Shown one piece after another: positions 56,069 through 64,000 of a DNA stretch of 64,000 bases. The notes below the pieces were generated by a model. That model was not told the origin of the DNA and searched no databases. It worked only from the letters and a program-made list of their open reading frames with translations. Source of the stretch: an uncultured Chthoniobacter sp. Lineage in GTDB: Bacteria; Verrucomicrobiota; Verrucomicrobiia; Chthoniobacterales; Chthoniobacteraceae. Within the stretch, counting starts at the first letter, position 1. Each line of letters starts with the position of its first letter. The stretch lies in the NCBI GenBank assembly GCA_903874975.1, contig CAIQUL010000093.1, positions 1-64,000 of the forward strand, in the 5' to 3' direction. A program made the translations under genes and the position numbers.

Positions 56069-57894
56069 TCCGCCGGGGCGGTGACCGGCGCGGGCGCAGG
56101 CGGCGGGGGCGCCGCTGCTGCGGGCTTCTCGAGGAGCGGCAGCTCGAAGGCCGTGAAATCCGGGCGGCTCAGCGCGAAGGTGCCGGTCAAACCTTCGGCG
56201 ATCGCGTGATGCGTGCCCTCGGGCGTCGCGGCGCCGGCGGTCAAAGTGCCCGTCGCGCCGCCGCTCGTCTGGAAGGTCACCTTGAGCGCCGGCTTGCCCA
56301 AGCCGTGCGCGGGACTGGTGGCACCGATCCATCGGATGGCGCGCAACGTGGCGAGGGTGTTCACGAGCGATTGCACGTTGGTCTGGTTGATCTTGCCGTC
56401 ACCTTTCGCGAGCACCCACTGCTTCTCCTTGGCGCGCGCCAGCGTCAGCGTCGGCTGCCCTGCGCGCGTGATTTCCACGGCGGTGATTTCGTCGGCCTTG
56501 TGACGGTAAATGCCGAGGTCCTGCCACTGGAGCGGGTCCGTCAGCGCAACCTCGAGCAGCGTCGCCGGGACGCTGACCACATACGGTTCGTCGTCGAGTT
56601 TCGCGTACACTTTGTCCCCGTCGGTCTTGCCAAAAAGCACGCTCACAATGGGGCGTTCGCCGGACTTGGTCTCGGCGGTATTCTCCGAGGCGTAGGAGCT
56701 GAGCGTCACCTTCACCGCCGGTTGATCGAGCCCGTATTTCGGCAGGTCCGTGGCGAGGTCCGCCACAAAGCTCGCGACCTGCTGCCCGCGCAGCTCATGG
56801 AGCAGGCGCGCCGCGGCCCGGGCGTTGATGGGTTCGTCCTTGTCCCGGACCTTGCGCACCCACGACTCCCCGCGCCGGGCGACCACGATTTTCTCCTTGC
56901 CCGCACCCTCGATACTCATGCGATCCACGAGGTCCGCTTCCACGCGCAGGAGCTGCTTGTCGCGCAAATCATTGGGCTTCGTGTCGAGCAGCGCTTCGAG
57001 GGCTTGCGGCACCACGCACACCGCGTCGCGCGTCGAGAGCTTCACGTAGATCTGCTCCTTCCCCACCGCCCCGCCGACTTGCAGCACCGTCGGCTGTTCG
57101 GTGTCCCCAGTAAAAAGTGTGATCGTTCCGCGCGGCTCCTGCAGGCCAAAGGCGGTGAGATTCGCGGCATCGCCCGCGAAAGAGCTGACTTGCGCGTTGG
57201 TGATCTTGGAAATCAGGTCGTCGATCCGCGCATTGTCGCCGCGCGCCTTGAGCGGCTTGGTCAGCGCCCAGTGCTCATCCTTCTTCCCGAGTTCCATCTC
57301 CCCGGCAGGGGTCTTGAGCAGGACTCTCTCGACGCTTGTGGCTGCCAGGGCGGTCAAGTTGCGGTCACGATACTCGTCCACCCTCTTCGTCACGTGGCCT
57401 TTCAACTCCGTGCCGATGACATGCACGACGGACGAGTCCTCGAGTCGCACATAAAGCCGACCCTCGACCGCTGCGTCCTTGCCGAAGAGCAGTTCCACCG
57501 GCTCCTTCCCGCCGGTAAAAGTCAGGCGCGTCTCCGGGTTGGTCAGTCCGAATTCCTTGAGTTGCTCCTTGGTCGCACCCTTGGCCTCGCTGGCCAGCGC
57601 CTCGGATTTCAGCGCTTCGGCCGCGGTAAAGAGCTGGATGATCGCCGATAAATCCGCCCGGTCGGCGAGGGGCTTTTTCATCGTCCAGGCGCCCGCCTTG
57701 GACTTGCTGAGTTCGATGGTCGTTCCCGTGTTCTTGATCGTGATGCCCTTGATCTCGTCGCGATCAAAGCGCACCACCCGGCCAACGTTGTCCGCGGCTT
57801 GCGGGGTCGAGGCCCAGTCCTTTTCCCAAAACCAGATAAATCCGAACAAGCCAGCCGCAATGACCAGCAGAGTGAGGGTATTCTTGAGTTTCAT
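56065..57894 (-). CDS. DUF4340 domain-containing protein
   Basis: MKLKNTLTLLVIAAGLFGFIWFWEKDWAST...; repeated DUF4340-like modules; downstream of gldG-like gene. Confidence 0.82.
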   Translation of the reverse strand: MKLKNTLTLLVIAAGLFGFIWFWEKDWASTPQAADNVGRVVRFDRDEIKGITIKNTGTTIELSKSKAGAWTMKKPLADRADLSAIIQLFTAAEALKSEALASEAKGATKEQLKEFGLTNPETRLTFTGGKEPVELLFGKDAAVEGRLYVRLEDSSVVHVIGTELKGHVTKRVDEYRDRNLTALAATSVERVLLKTPAGEMELGKKDEHWALTKPLKARGDNARIDDLISKITNAQVSSFAGDAANLTAFGLQEPRGTITLFTGDTEQPTVLQVGGAVGKEQIYVKLSTRDAVCVVPQALEALLDTKPNDLRDKQLLRVEADLVDRMSIEGAGKEKIVVARRGESWVRKVRDKDEPINARAAARLLHELRGQQVASFVADLATDLPKYGLDQPAVKVTLSSYASENTAETKSGERPIVSVLFGKTDGDKVYAKLDDEPYVVSVPATLLEVALTDPLQWQDLGIYRHKADEITAVEITRAGQPTLTLARAKEKQWVLAKGDGKINQTNVQSLVNTLATLRAIRWIGATSPAHGLGKPALKVTFQTSGGATGTLTAGAATPEGTHHAIAEGLTGTFALSRPDFTAFELPLLEKPAAAAPPPPAPAPVTAPAD

Positions 57895-57915
57895 AGCAAT
57901 GTCGGGGCGCGGATG

Positions 57916-59451
57916 CTAGCTGCGGCGCTGCCACCAGTTCAGCAGGCCGAAGATGGCCACGATCCCCGGGATCAGGACCATGACGAAGATCCCGATCTGG
58001 CCGAGCTCGGCGTCCTCCAGTCTGAGGGTGACATTCTTCCTTTCCTTTGCCGGGATGCCGATGAGTTCCTCCCGGTCGAGCAGCCAATTCAGGGCATTGA
58101 TCGCGAAATCGCCGGTCACTCCCTCCGAGAGACGCTGGGCTTTCGCCCCGATCATTTCAGCGTTTCCGACGACGATCAGTCGGGACGCCTTGAGTTTCAC
58201 CCGGTCGTCGGAGACGCCCCCGCGCTCCACGGCAAGTGCCAGATTCAGCGGCCCGATGTGGTCCTTCTTCGGGTCGAAAAAGACCTGCGCGTCGTCCGCG
58301 GTCAGATCCGTCTCGCCCCAGAAACCCTCCGCCGAAGCGAGCAAGGGTAAGATCCGCAGCTTGTCGATCTTCTCTTTCACGCGATCGATCTGGAGCGATT
58401 GCGTGGTGCCGAGCAGGCGCTTGTTCATGCCTTCGAGATCCTTCGTGATCTTCGTGCGGCTGTTGAGCACCTGAAAGCCCGCGTCCTTGATTGTGCCTTT
58501 GGTGATTGCGGGATTCCCGTTGGCATCCGTGCCGAGGAAACTACCGAGACCGATGACGCGATCTTCCTGCGGGAGGATGCCCTGCTCGCCGAGCCACTCG
58601 GTCAGGCGCGCCGTCCGGGCAAATGGGTTCAGGAGCACAAAGCCCCGCCCTTTTTTCTTCCAAAAGTTCTCCAGCAATTGGATCTCCACCTCCGTCAAGT
58701 CGTGCTTCGGGCCGCAGAGGATCACGGCCCGCGCGTCATCGGGAATGGCGGTGACGTTCAGCAGATTGATGCCGGCAGCCTGGATGTTCTGTCGCTTGAG
58801 GCTATCGGCGAAAACACTGAGTTCCGGGCTCGCGATCTCCGGTTCCCCATGACCACCAACCATATAGACCTTGTTGGGCTCGCCCTCGATCAACTCGATA
58901 AGGGCGCTGGTGATGGCTTGCTCACCCTTAAAGGCTTTGATCCGCGGCTGGGTCTGCCCGGACAGCATTTCCATTTGGTCAGGCATCTCGACGTCCGCCA
59001 TCTCGGCCGCGTTCACGAATTTGCTGCGACCGTTGTAGTCGAGGATCAGGATGCTCTCGTTGGGTCCAAACTTATACTTCGTCAGTAACTCCTGGGCGCG
59101 GGTCAGGTTCCGGTACGGGTCCACGTATTCCACGATGAATCTCTTCTTCGAGGCGAACTCATACTCCCGCATCAACCCTTGCAGATCGGGGAGGATTTCG
59201 CCCGCGCCGGGAAAAAAGATGACCGCCCGCACGGGCTTCCTGAGGTTGCGCAGCAGATTGGTGGTCTGCGAACTGAGGGCAAACTTCTGCTCCCGCGAGT
59301 AGTCCCAGCGTTGGTAATGGCGGAAGCTGACGTAATTCACCATCACGACAATCGCGACGACGGCAAGCAGTTGGACGAGCACATTGAGGCCGATCTGGAA
59401 GCGTCGGATCTTCGGGGGTTTCACTGCGGGGGCAGGGGAGTCGGTAGCCAT
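57916..59451 (-). CDS. GldG-family ABC transport auxiliary protein
   Basis: NYVSFRHYQRWDYSREQKFALSSQTTNLLRNLRKPVRAVIFFPG...; C-terminal TM helix. Confidence 0.88.
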   Translation of the reverse strand: MATDSPAPAVKPPKIRRFQIGLNVLVQLLAVVAIVVMVNYVSFRHYQRWDYSREQKFALSSQTTNLLRNLRKPVRAVIFFPGAGEILPDLQGLMREYEFASKKRFIVEYVDPYRNLTRAQELLTKYKFGPNESILILDYNGRSKFVNAAEMADVEMPDQMEMLSGQTQPRIKAFKGEQAITSALIELIEGEPNKVYMVGGHGEPEIASPELSVFADSLKRQNIQAAGINLLNVTAIPDDARAVILCGPKHDLTEVEIQLLENFWKKKGRGFVLLNPFARTARLTEWLGEQGILPQEDRVIGLGSFLGTDANGNPAITKGTIKDAGFQVLNSRTKITKDLEGMNKRLLGTTQSLQIDRVKEKIDKLRILPLLASAEGFWGETDLTADDAQVFFDPKKDHIGPLNLALAVERGGVSDDRVKLKASRLIVVGNAEMIGAKAQRLSEGVTGDFAINALNWLLDREELIGIPAKERKNVTLRLEDAELGQIGIFVMVLIPGIVAIFGLLNWWQRRS

Positions 59452-59481
59452 GCGGGTGAGGTGGGTTGGGGTGGCGGGCGG

Positions 59482-60237
59482 TCAGGCTTTCCACTTCCGG
59501 AATTGGAAAACCTGGAGAGTGACAAAGAGCATCAGGACAGTCATGGAGCCATACCAAACGATGACCCGCGAATCGATGATGCCTTTCGAAAAGTCCTGCA
59601 TGTGCTGGATCACGGAGATGTAGGAAAATAACTCCCGGATGGCGGGTGCGGTGATGTTCAGGACTTCCGGGAGGAAACCGAGGAAGAGCAGCAGGGTGAT
59701 GGTGGTAAAGGAGATGGTCGCGGCATTGATTTGATCCTTGGTCAGGGCGGAGGAAAGGCATCCCACCGAACAATAGAAACAGCCAATCAGGAACAGCAGG
59801 AGGTAGGTGCCCCAATAGGCCCCGGCGGAGGCAACGGCGGCCTTGCCGGTGACGTATTGGAAGATGGCGAACGACCAGAGGGTGGGCGACCAGAGGACGC
59901 AATAGAAGACCAGGACACCGCAAAACTTGGCCAGCACGACCTGGGAGTCCCGCACCGGCGCGGTGGTGAGCGTCTCAAAGGTACCCATGCGGAATTCCTC
60001 GGAGTAACTCCGCATGGTGATGAGCGGAAAGCTCAGAATGAACGGAAACCAGAAGATCGCCGGTGAGAAGAAAGCCTGCACCACGGTGATCTCGGTCGGG
60101 TAACCGTTCATCAGGTTGATCTGCTGGTAGAAGTTGTAACCCGAGAGAAACAGGAAGTAGAACAGCACCACGTAGGCGATCGGGGAATAGAAGAAAGACT
60201 TCACCTCGCGACCGAGGAGGGTGAGGAAGATTTTCAT
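59482..60237 (-). CDS. ABC-2 type permease (GldF-like)
   Basis: MKIFLTLLGREVKSFFYSPIAYVVLFYFLFLSGYNFY...PLITMRSYSEEFRMGTFETLTTAPVRDSQVVLAKF. Confidence 0.9.
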   Translation of the reverse strand: MKIFLTLLGREVKSFFYSPIAYVVLFYFLFLSGYNFYQQINLMNGYPTEITVVQAFFSPAIFWFPFILSFPLITMRSYSEEFRMGTFETLTTAPVRDSQVVLAKFCGVLVFYCVLWSPTLWSFAIFQYVTGKAAVASAGAYWGTYLLLFLIGCFYCSVGCLSSALTKDQINAATISFTTITLLLFLGFLPEVLNITAPAIRELFSYISVIQHMQDFSKGIIDSRVIVWYGSMTVLMLFVTLQVFQFRKWKA

Positions 60238-60297
60238 AAATTGGCTGGGGTTGCTGGCAAAGGGTGAAGGTGGGGTGGGGTGGCGATGGGAAGTCCC

Positions 60298-60355
60298 TTC
60301 CTCTTCCTCCTAATCTTCCTCCCCGACACGAGGAAGATTAAGGGGAAGAGGAAGA
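60298..60355. repeat. Long hairpin cctcttcctcctaatcttcctc...gaggaagattaaggggaagagg
   Basis: 22-bp arms with 2 mismatches, between the gldA-like and gldF-like genes. Confidence 0.88.
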
Positions 60356-60365
60356 ATGCGGCGTC

Positions 60366-61295
60366 TTAGCTGTCGGAGTGTGTCAGTTCCACGAAGACAT
60401 CCTCCAAGGTGGGGCGCCGCCGCATGAGTTCGCGGATGTTCCAGTGTTTCTCGTTGGCCAGTCGCATGGCGTCCTCGCAGGGGTCGGCGTTGGCATCGAG
60501 TTTGAGTTGGAAAATACTGTAGTCCCCGTCCCTTTCCTCGGTTACCTCCTTCACGCCGGGGAGCCGGCCCAGAAGCTCGCGGCCATTGGTGGCGCCCCGC
60601 GCCTCGATGCGCATGCGGCCGGCAGCGCGGTGGTTCTTGAGCAGGTTTTCCGCGGTGTCGCTGGCGCGGATGGTGCCTTTGTGGATGACGATGACGCGCG
60701 AGCACATGATCTCCACTTCGGGCAGGATGTGGGTGGAGATGAGCACGGTGCGCCGGCCGCCGAGGTTCTTGATGAGTTCGCGCACCTGGCGGATCTGGTT
60801 CGGGTCGAGGCCGATGGTCGGCTCGTCGAGGATCAGTAGCTCCGGGTCATGCACCAGCGCATCCGCCAGCCCCACGCGCTGCCGGTAGCCTTTCGAGAGC
60901 GCGCCGATGATCTTCCGCTCGACATCGCGCAGGTTGCACAGCGCGAGCACATCGCCCACGGCCTGCTTCACCTTACTGCCGGGCACGCCCTTGAGGCTGG
61001 CGCGGTAGCGCAGGTATTCGCCCACGCGCATGTCGGTGTAGAGCGGTGTGTTCTCCGGGAGATAGCCGAGGCGTTTCCGCGCCTCCACGGACTGCGCAAA
61101 GACATCGAACCCCGCGATGCGCGCCGTGCCGGAGGTCGCCGGCAGATAGCTGGTCAGAATTTTCATCGTCGTGCTCTTCCCCGCGCCATTCGGCCCGAGA
61201 AAGCCGACGATCTCACCCTTCGCGACCTCGAAGTTGAGCTGATTGATCGCGGTGACGCCCGCGTAGCGTTTGGTCAGATTTTCTACTTGGATCAT
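60366..61295 (-). CDS. ABC transporter ATP-binding protein (GldA-like)
   Basis: FLGPNGAGKSTTMKILTSYLPATSG...LSKGYRQRVGLADALVHDPELLILDEPTIGLDPNQI. Confidence 0.93.
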   Translation of the reverse strand: MIQVENLTKRYAGVTAINQLNFEVAKGEIVGFLGPNGAGKSTTMKILTSYLPATSGTARIAGFDVFAQSVEARKRLGYLPENTPLYTDMRVGEYLRYRASLKGVPGSKVKQAVGDVLALCNLRDVERKIIGALSKGYRQRVGLADALVHDPELLILDEPTIGLDPNQIRQVRELIKNLGGRRTVLISTHILPEVEIMCSRVIVIHKGTIRASDTAENLLKNHRAAGRMRIEARGATNGRELLGRLPGVKEVTEERDGDYSIFQLKLDANADPCEDAMRLANEKHWNIRELMRRRPTLEDVFVELTHSDS

Positions 61296-61304
61296 GGAAA
61301 ATGT

Positions 61305-62438
61305 TCATCTGGCGATGAGCTGCACGGTCTCCCGCAGGCGGACGTCCCGCCCATTGACGCGGCGCGCGATGACGACGGTGAAATCGACCTGCGAACCGCT
61401 GTCCACGGCCTTCAGCAGCTCCTCGACTTGCTGAACGGAGGTCACTTCGTAGCGACCGACCTGCGTGATGACAAGCCCCTGCTTCAGCCCCGCCGCCTCC
61501 GCCACGCTCCGCCCGTCCACGTCCGCGATGACCACGCCAGCGCCCGCGGGAAAACCGAGCGTCTCCGCCAGCTTCGGCGTCAGGTCCTGCAGCGTCAGCC
61601 CGAATAACTTCCGCGCCCGCGCCCGCGCCGCCTCGGCCTCCCGCGCGGCCTGCGGATTGGACGCGATCTTTTTGAAATCCGCCACGTGTCCTCGCACCGT
61701 GTCCCCCGGAATCGCGAAGCCCATCCCCTGCGCCGGCACGCCCTGCGGCGTGTAGGCCATCTTCATCGAGCTCACCCCCACCAGCTTCCCGCTCAAGTCC
61801 ACGAGCGGTCCGCCGCTGTTGCCCGGATTGATCGCCGCATCCGTCTGGAGCAGATTTTTGAACTCCGTCTCGCCGATCGCCACGCTGCGGTTCTTCGCGC
61901 TCAGGATGCCCCGCGCCACCGAGCTGCCGTAGCCCAGCGGATTGCCCAGCACGAGCACCGTCTGCCCCAGGTGATTCGGCGAAAGCGCGCCGAGATCGAT
62001 AAACGGCAGCGGCTCCTTCGCGTCGATTTTCAGCAGCGCCAGATCCGCCTCCGGCGAACCGGCGATGTAGCGCGCCGTGTAGGTCTTCCCGTCATTCGTC
62101 GTCACGGAAATCTTCAATTCCGCCGCCCGCTCCACCACATGCTCATTGGTCACGATGTAGCCCGTCGCATCGATGATGAACCCGCTCCCCAGGCTCTGCA
62201 CCTTCTGCGAAAGCACCCGCGGCCGCTGCATCGGCCCGCCGAAGAACTGATTGAACAGCTCGTCCATCGGGTCGCGCACCGTCCGCTTGATCACGCGCTC
62301 AGTATTGATATTCACCACCGTCGGCATGGCCCGGCTCACGGCAACCACCGAAGGCTCAGTGGCGGGATCGACTTGCGCCTGCGCGGGAAAGGTGGCGGCA
62401 AAAGCCACGAGGAGGGCGAAAAGCGGGCGGGTATTCAT
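61305..62438 (-). CDS. HtrA/DegQ-like serine protease with PDZ domain
   Basis: VTNEHVVERA (His), SPEADLALLKID (Asp), DAAINPGNSGGPLVDLSG (Ser), C-terminal PDZ; signal peptide. Confidence 0.93.
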   Translation of the reverse strand: MNTRPLFALLVAFAATFPAQAQVDPATEPSVVAVSRAMPTVVNINTERVIKRTVRDPMDELFNQFFGGPMQRPRVLSQKVQSLGSGFIIDATGYIVTNEHVVERAAELKISVTTNDGKTYTARYIAGSPEADLALLKIDAKEPLPFIDLGALSPNHLGQTVLVLGNPLGYGSSVARGILSAKNRSVAIGETEFKNLLQTDAAINPGNSGGPLVDLSGKLVGVSSMKMAYTPQGVPAQGMGFAIPGDTVRGHVADFKKIASNPQAAREAEAARARARKLFGLTLQDLTPKLAETLGFPAGAGVVIADVDGRSVAEAAGLKQGLVITQVGRYEVTSVQQVEELLKAVDSGSQVDFTVVIARRVNGRDVRLRETVQLIAR

Positions 62439-62580
62439 GGTGCGGTTGGGGGCCACGTCAGACACGCGGAAGGCGCTGACGTTGAAAAGATCTCACAAGC
62501 CGCGCCGGCGTTTGGGAGTGCGCCCGCTCGCCCGCCCGCCAACCTCCACTGTTCCCTTCCGCCTCCTCGGTCCTCTGGCG

Positions 62581-62610
62581 CTTTCGGGGTCACGCCCGGC
62601 GGCAGTTTCA
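62581..62610. repeat. 30-bp direct repeat, copy 1
   Basis: ctttcggggtcacgcccggcggcagtttca. Confidence 0.95.
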
Positions 62611-62720
62611 TGCTCCGTCCCGCCCTGTTCCTCTCGAAATAGCGCGCCTGCGGTTCACCACGGTCGGTGCAGAAAATTCACGATGCGGCCTTCCGACGGC
62701 CCAGCGCTGTCCCAGCCCCG

Positions 62721-63053
62721 TCACGCGGTCTGGAGTTTTTTCACGACGTAGCTGTTGAGGCTGTCGCCCTCGATCATGGCCCGCGCCGCGAGTAGGCGGT
62801 GCAGGTCGGGATCGACACGCAGGACGAATTTTCCGCTGAAGTCCTTCGCCGCCAGCGAGGGCGGGAGCTTGTCGCCCTTGATCTCGATCAAGGCCACCAC
62901 CTCCGCGACCGCGGTGCAAAGCTCAGCATAGACCTTGGCTTCCTCCTGGCCATGCACGCCACCGAGGAAGAGTTCCGGGCAGCGGCCGATATAGCAGCCG
63001 TCTTCGGCGCTCCATTCGACAATTTTGAGATAGTGTTTCCGGTTTTTTTTCAT
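62721..63053 (-). CDS. hicB: HicB-family antitoxin
   Basis: YLKIVEWSAEDGCYIGRCPELFLGGVHGQEEAKVYAEL...FVLRVDPDLHRLLAARAMIEGDSLNSYVVKKL. Confidence 0.88.
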   Translation of the reverse strand: MKKNRKHYLKIVEWSAEDGCYIGRCPELFLGGVHGQEEAKVYAELCTAVAEVVALIEIKGDKLPPSLAAKDFSGKFVLRVDPDLHRLLAARAMIEGDSLNSYVVKKLQTA

Positions 63054-63262
63054 GGTTGTTCCTCGTGTTTCTTGACTGCGTCCACGGCCCTTTGCAGGTC
63101 CCGCTCCTGATAACGATGCACATCGTCACCGAGCCCTCCGGAAACAATAACCACCTGCTTCGTGAGCGGGTGGTAAAACTTCCGGTGACTGCCTTTGCCG
63201 GGCGCGAATTCAAATCCCGCCCTTTCCAGGTCTTTGATGAGCTGGCGGATCTTCCGGGGCAT
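63050..63262 (-). CDS. hicA: HicA-family mRNA interferase toxin
   Basis: MPRKIRQLIKDLERAGFEFAPGKGSHRKFYHPLTKQVVIVSGGLGDDVHRYQERDLQRAV; ATGA overlap with hicB. Confidence 0.88.
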   Translation of the reverse strand: MPRKIRQLIKDLERAGFEFAPGKGSHRKFYHPLTKQVVIVSGGLGDDVHRYQERDLQRAVDAVKKHEEQP

Positions 63263-63270
63263 GGAGGAGC

Positions 63271-63287
63271 AGTATCGAAACGATACT
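63271..63287. promoter_or_regulatory. Candidate hicAB operator palindrome
   Basis: AGTATCG-AAA-CGATACT, perfect 7-bp arms, 9 bp upstream of the hicA start. Confidence 0.7.
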
Positions 63288-63368
63288 ACCGCGCAAGAGC
63301 AAAAAATCGGTTGCGATGCAGACATCGCCCGGCGCGCGGGGTGCGCGCCGCGTTCCGGCAGGCGGTAA

Positions 63369-63398
63369 CTTTCGGGGTCACGCCCGGCGGCAGTTTCA
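63369..63398. repeat. 30-bp direct repeat, copy 2
   Basis: ctttcggggtcacgcccggcggcagtttca, identical to 62581-62610. Confidence 0.95.
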
Positions 63399-63527
63399 CG
63401 CCCCACCCACCGCCTCGCCGCACGGCAAAAACGCCAGCGTGGACGGCGCGCACGGGGCCAACTTTCTTCCCGCCCGCACGCTATCCGCTTTCCCCCCGCC
63501 CGCCCGCCCGCTACACCCAGCGCCCAC

Positions 63528-64000
63528 ATGCTCAAGCTTCTCTTCCTCGGCGACATCGTGGGTGAACCCGGACGCCGCGCCGTCATCGCCATGCTGCCCC
63601 GGTGGCGCGAGGAGTGGGGGCTGGATTTCATCGTCGTCAATGGCGAAAACTCCGCCAACGGGCGCGGCATCACCCCGAAGATCGCCGTCGATCTCATGCG
63701 CGCCGGCGCCGCCGTCATCACCACTGGGGATCACATCTGGGATCAAAAAGAGATCGTCCCCTTTCTCGACAACGAACCGCGACTCCTGCGTCCCCTCAAC
63801 TACCCGCCCGGCACCCCCGGCGGCGGCTCCATCGTCCTCGAAACCGCCAAAGGCAAAGTCGCCGTCGTCAACGTCCAGTGCCGCACCTTCATGAACCCGC
63901 CGCTGGAGAATCCCTTCCTCGCCATGCGCGACGAAATCGCCCGCCTCCGCCAGGAGACCCCCATCATCTTCGTGGACTGCCACGGCGAGACCACCTCCGA
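63528..64000 (+). CDS. YmdB/TIGR00282-type metallophosphoesterase (partial, runs off window)
   Basis: MLKLLFLGDIVGEPGRRAVIAMLP...FIVVNGENSANGRGITPKIAVDLMRAGAAVITTGDHIWDQKEI. Confidence 0.92.
   Translation, partial: MLKLLFLGDIVGEPGRRAVIAMLPRWREEWGLDFIVVNGENSANGRGITPKIAVDLMRAGAAVITTGDHIWDQKEIVPFLDNEPRLLRPLNYPPGTPGGGSIVLETAKGKVAVVNVQCRTFMNPPLENPFLAMRDEIARLRQETPIIFVDCHGETTS

Overview
This is a GC-rich, gene-dense chromosomal segment. Its gene content (PVC-type cytochrome/dehydrogenase proteins, PEP-CTERM protein, GldA/F/G plus DUF4340, McsA/McsB/ClpC, TamB/Omp85) fits a Verrucomicrobiota/PVC bacterium. I call about 50 genes, including two tRNAs (Leu-CAA, Ala-CGC). There are no rRNAs, no CRISPR array, no prophage and no intact transposase. 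Much of the core is housekeeping: ParB, CysS, class II RNR, Tag, LarB, BioF, DeoA/DeoB, Fcl, RhaB, AcpP, RecR, ClpC, TrmL, UbiE, HtrA. The unexplained structure lies mostly between and at the edges of genes. (1) A ~175-bp element with double-hairpin arms occurs twice, and its four arms show compensatory base changes. (2) Several other unrelated palindromic repeat families appear to supply start codons, stop codons or N/C-terminal codons to neighbouring genes. (3) There are collapsed or truncated genes: an alpha-2-macroglobulin 5' part joined out of frame to the 3' end of pbpC, a 41-aa internally deleted universal stress protein, and a frameshifted PVC-dehydrogenase relic beside tRNA-Ala. (4) A hicAB toxin-antitoxin pair has a perfect palindrome at its start and is bracketed by a 30-bp perfect direct repeat. 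(5) There is a possible NrdR box pair upstream of the RNR gene. (6) An RG/RPG-rich protein of unknown family and a cyclase-like protein with substituted catalytic residues are also present. All assignments come from reading translations and sequence by eye; no database search was run.
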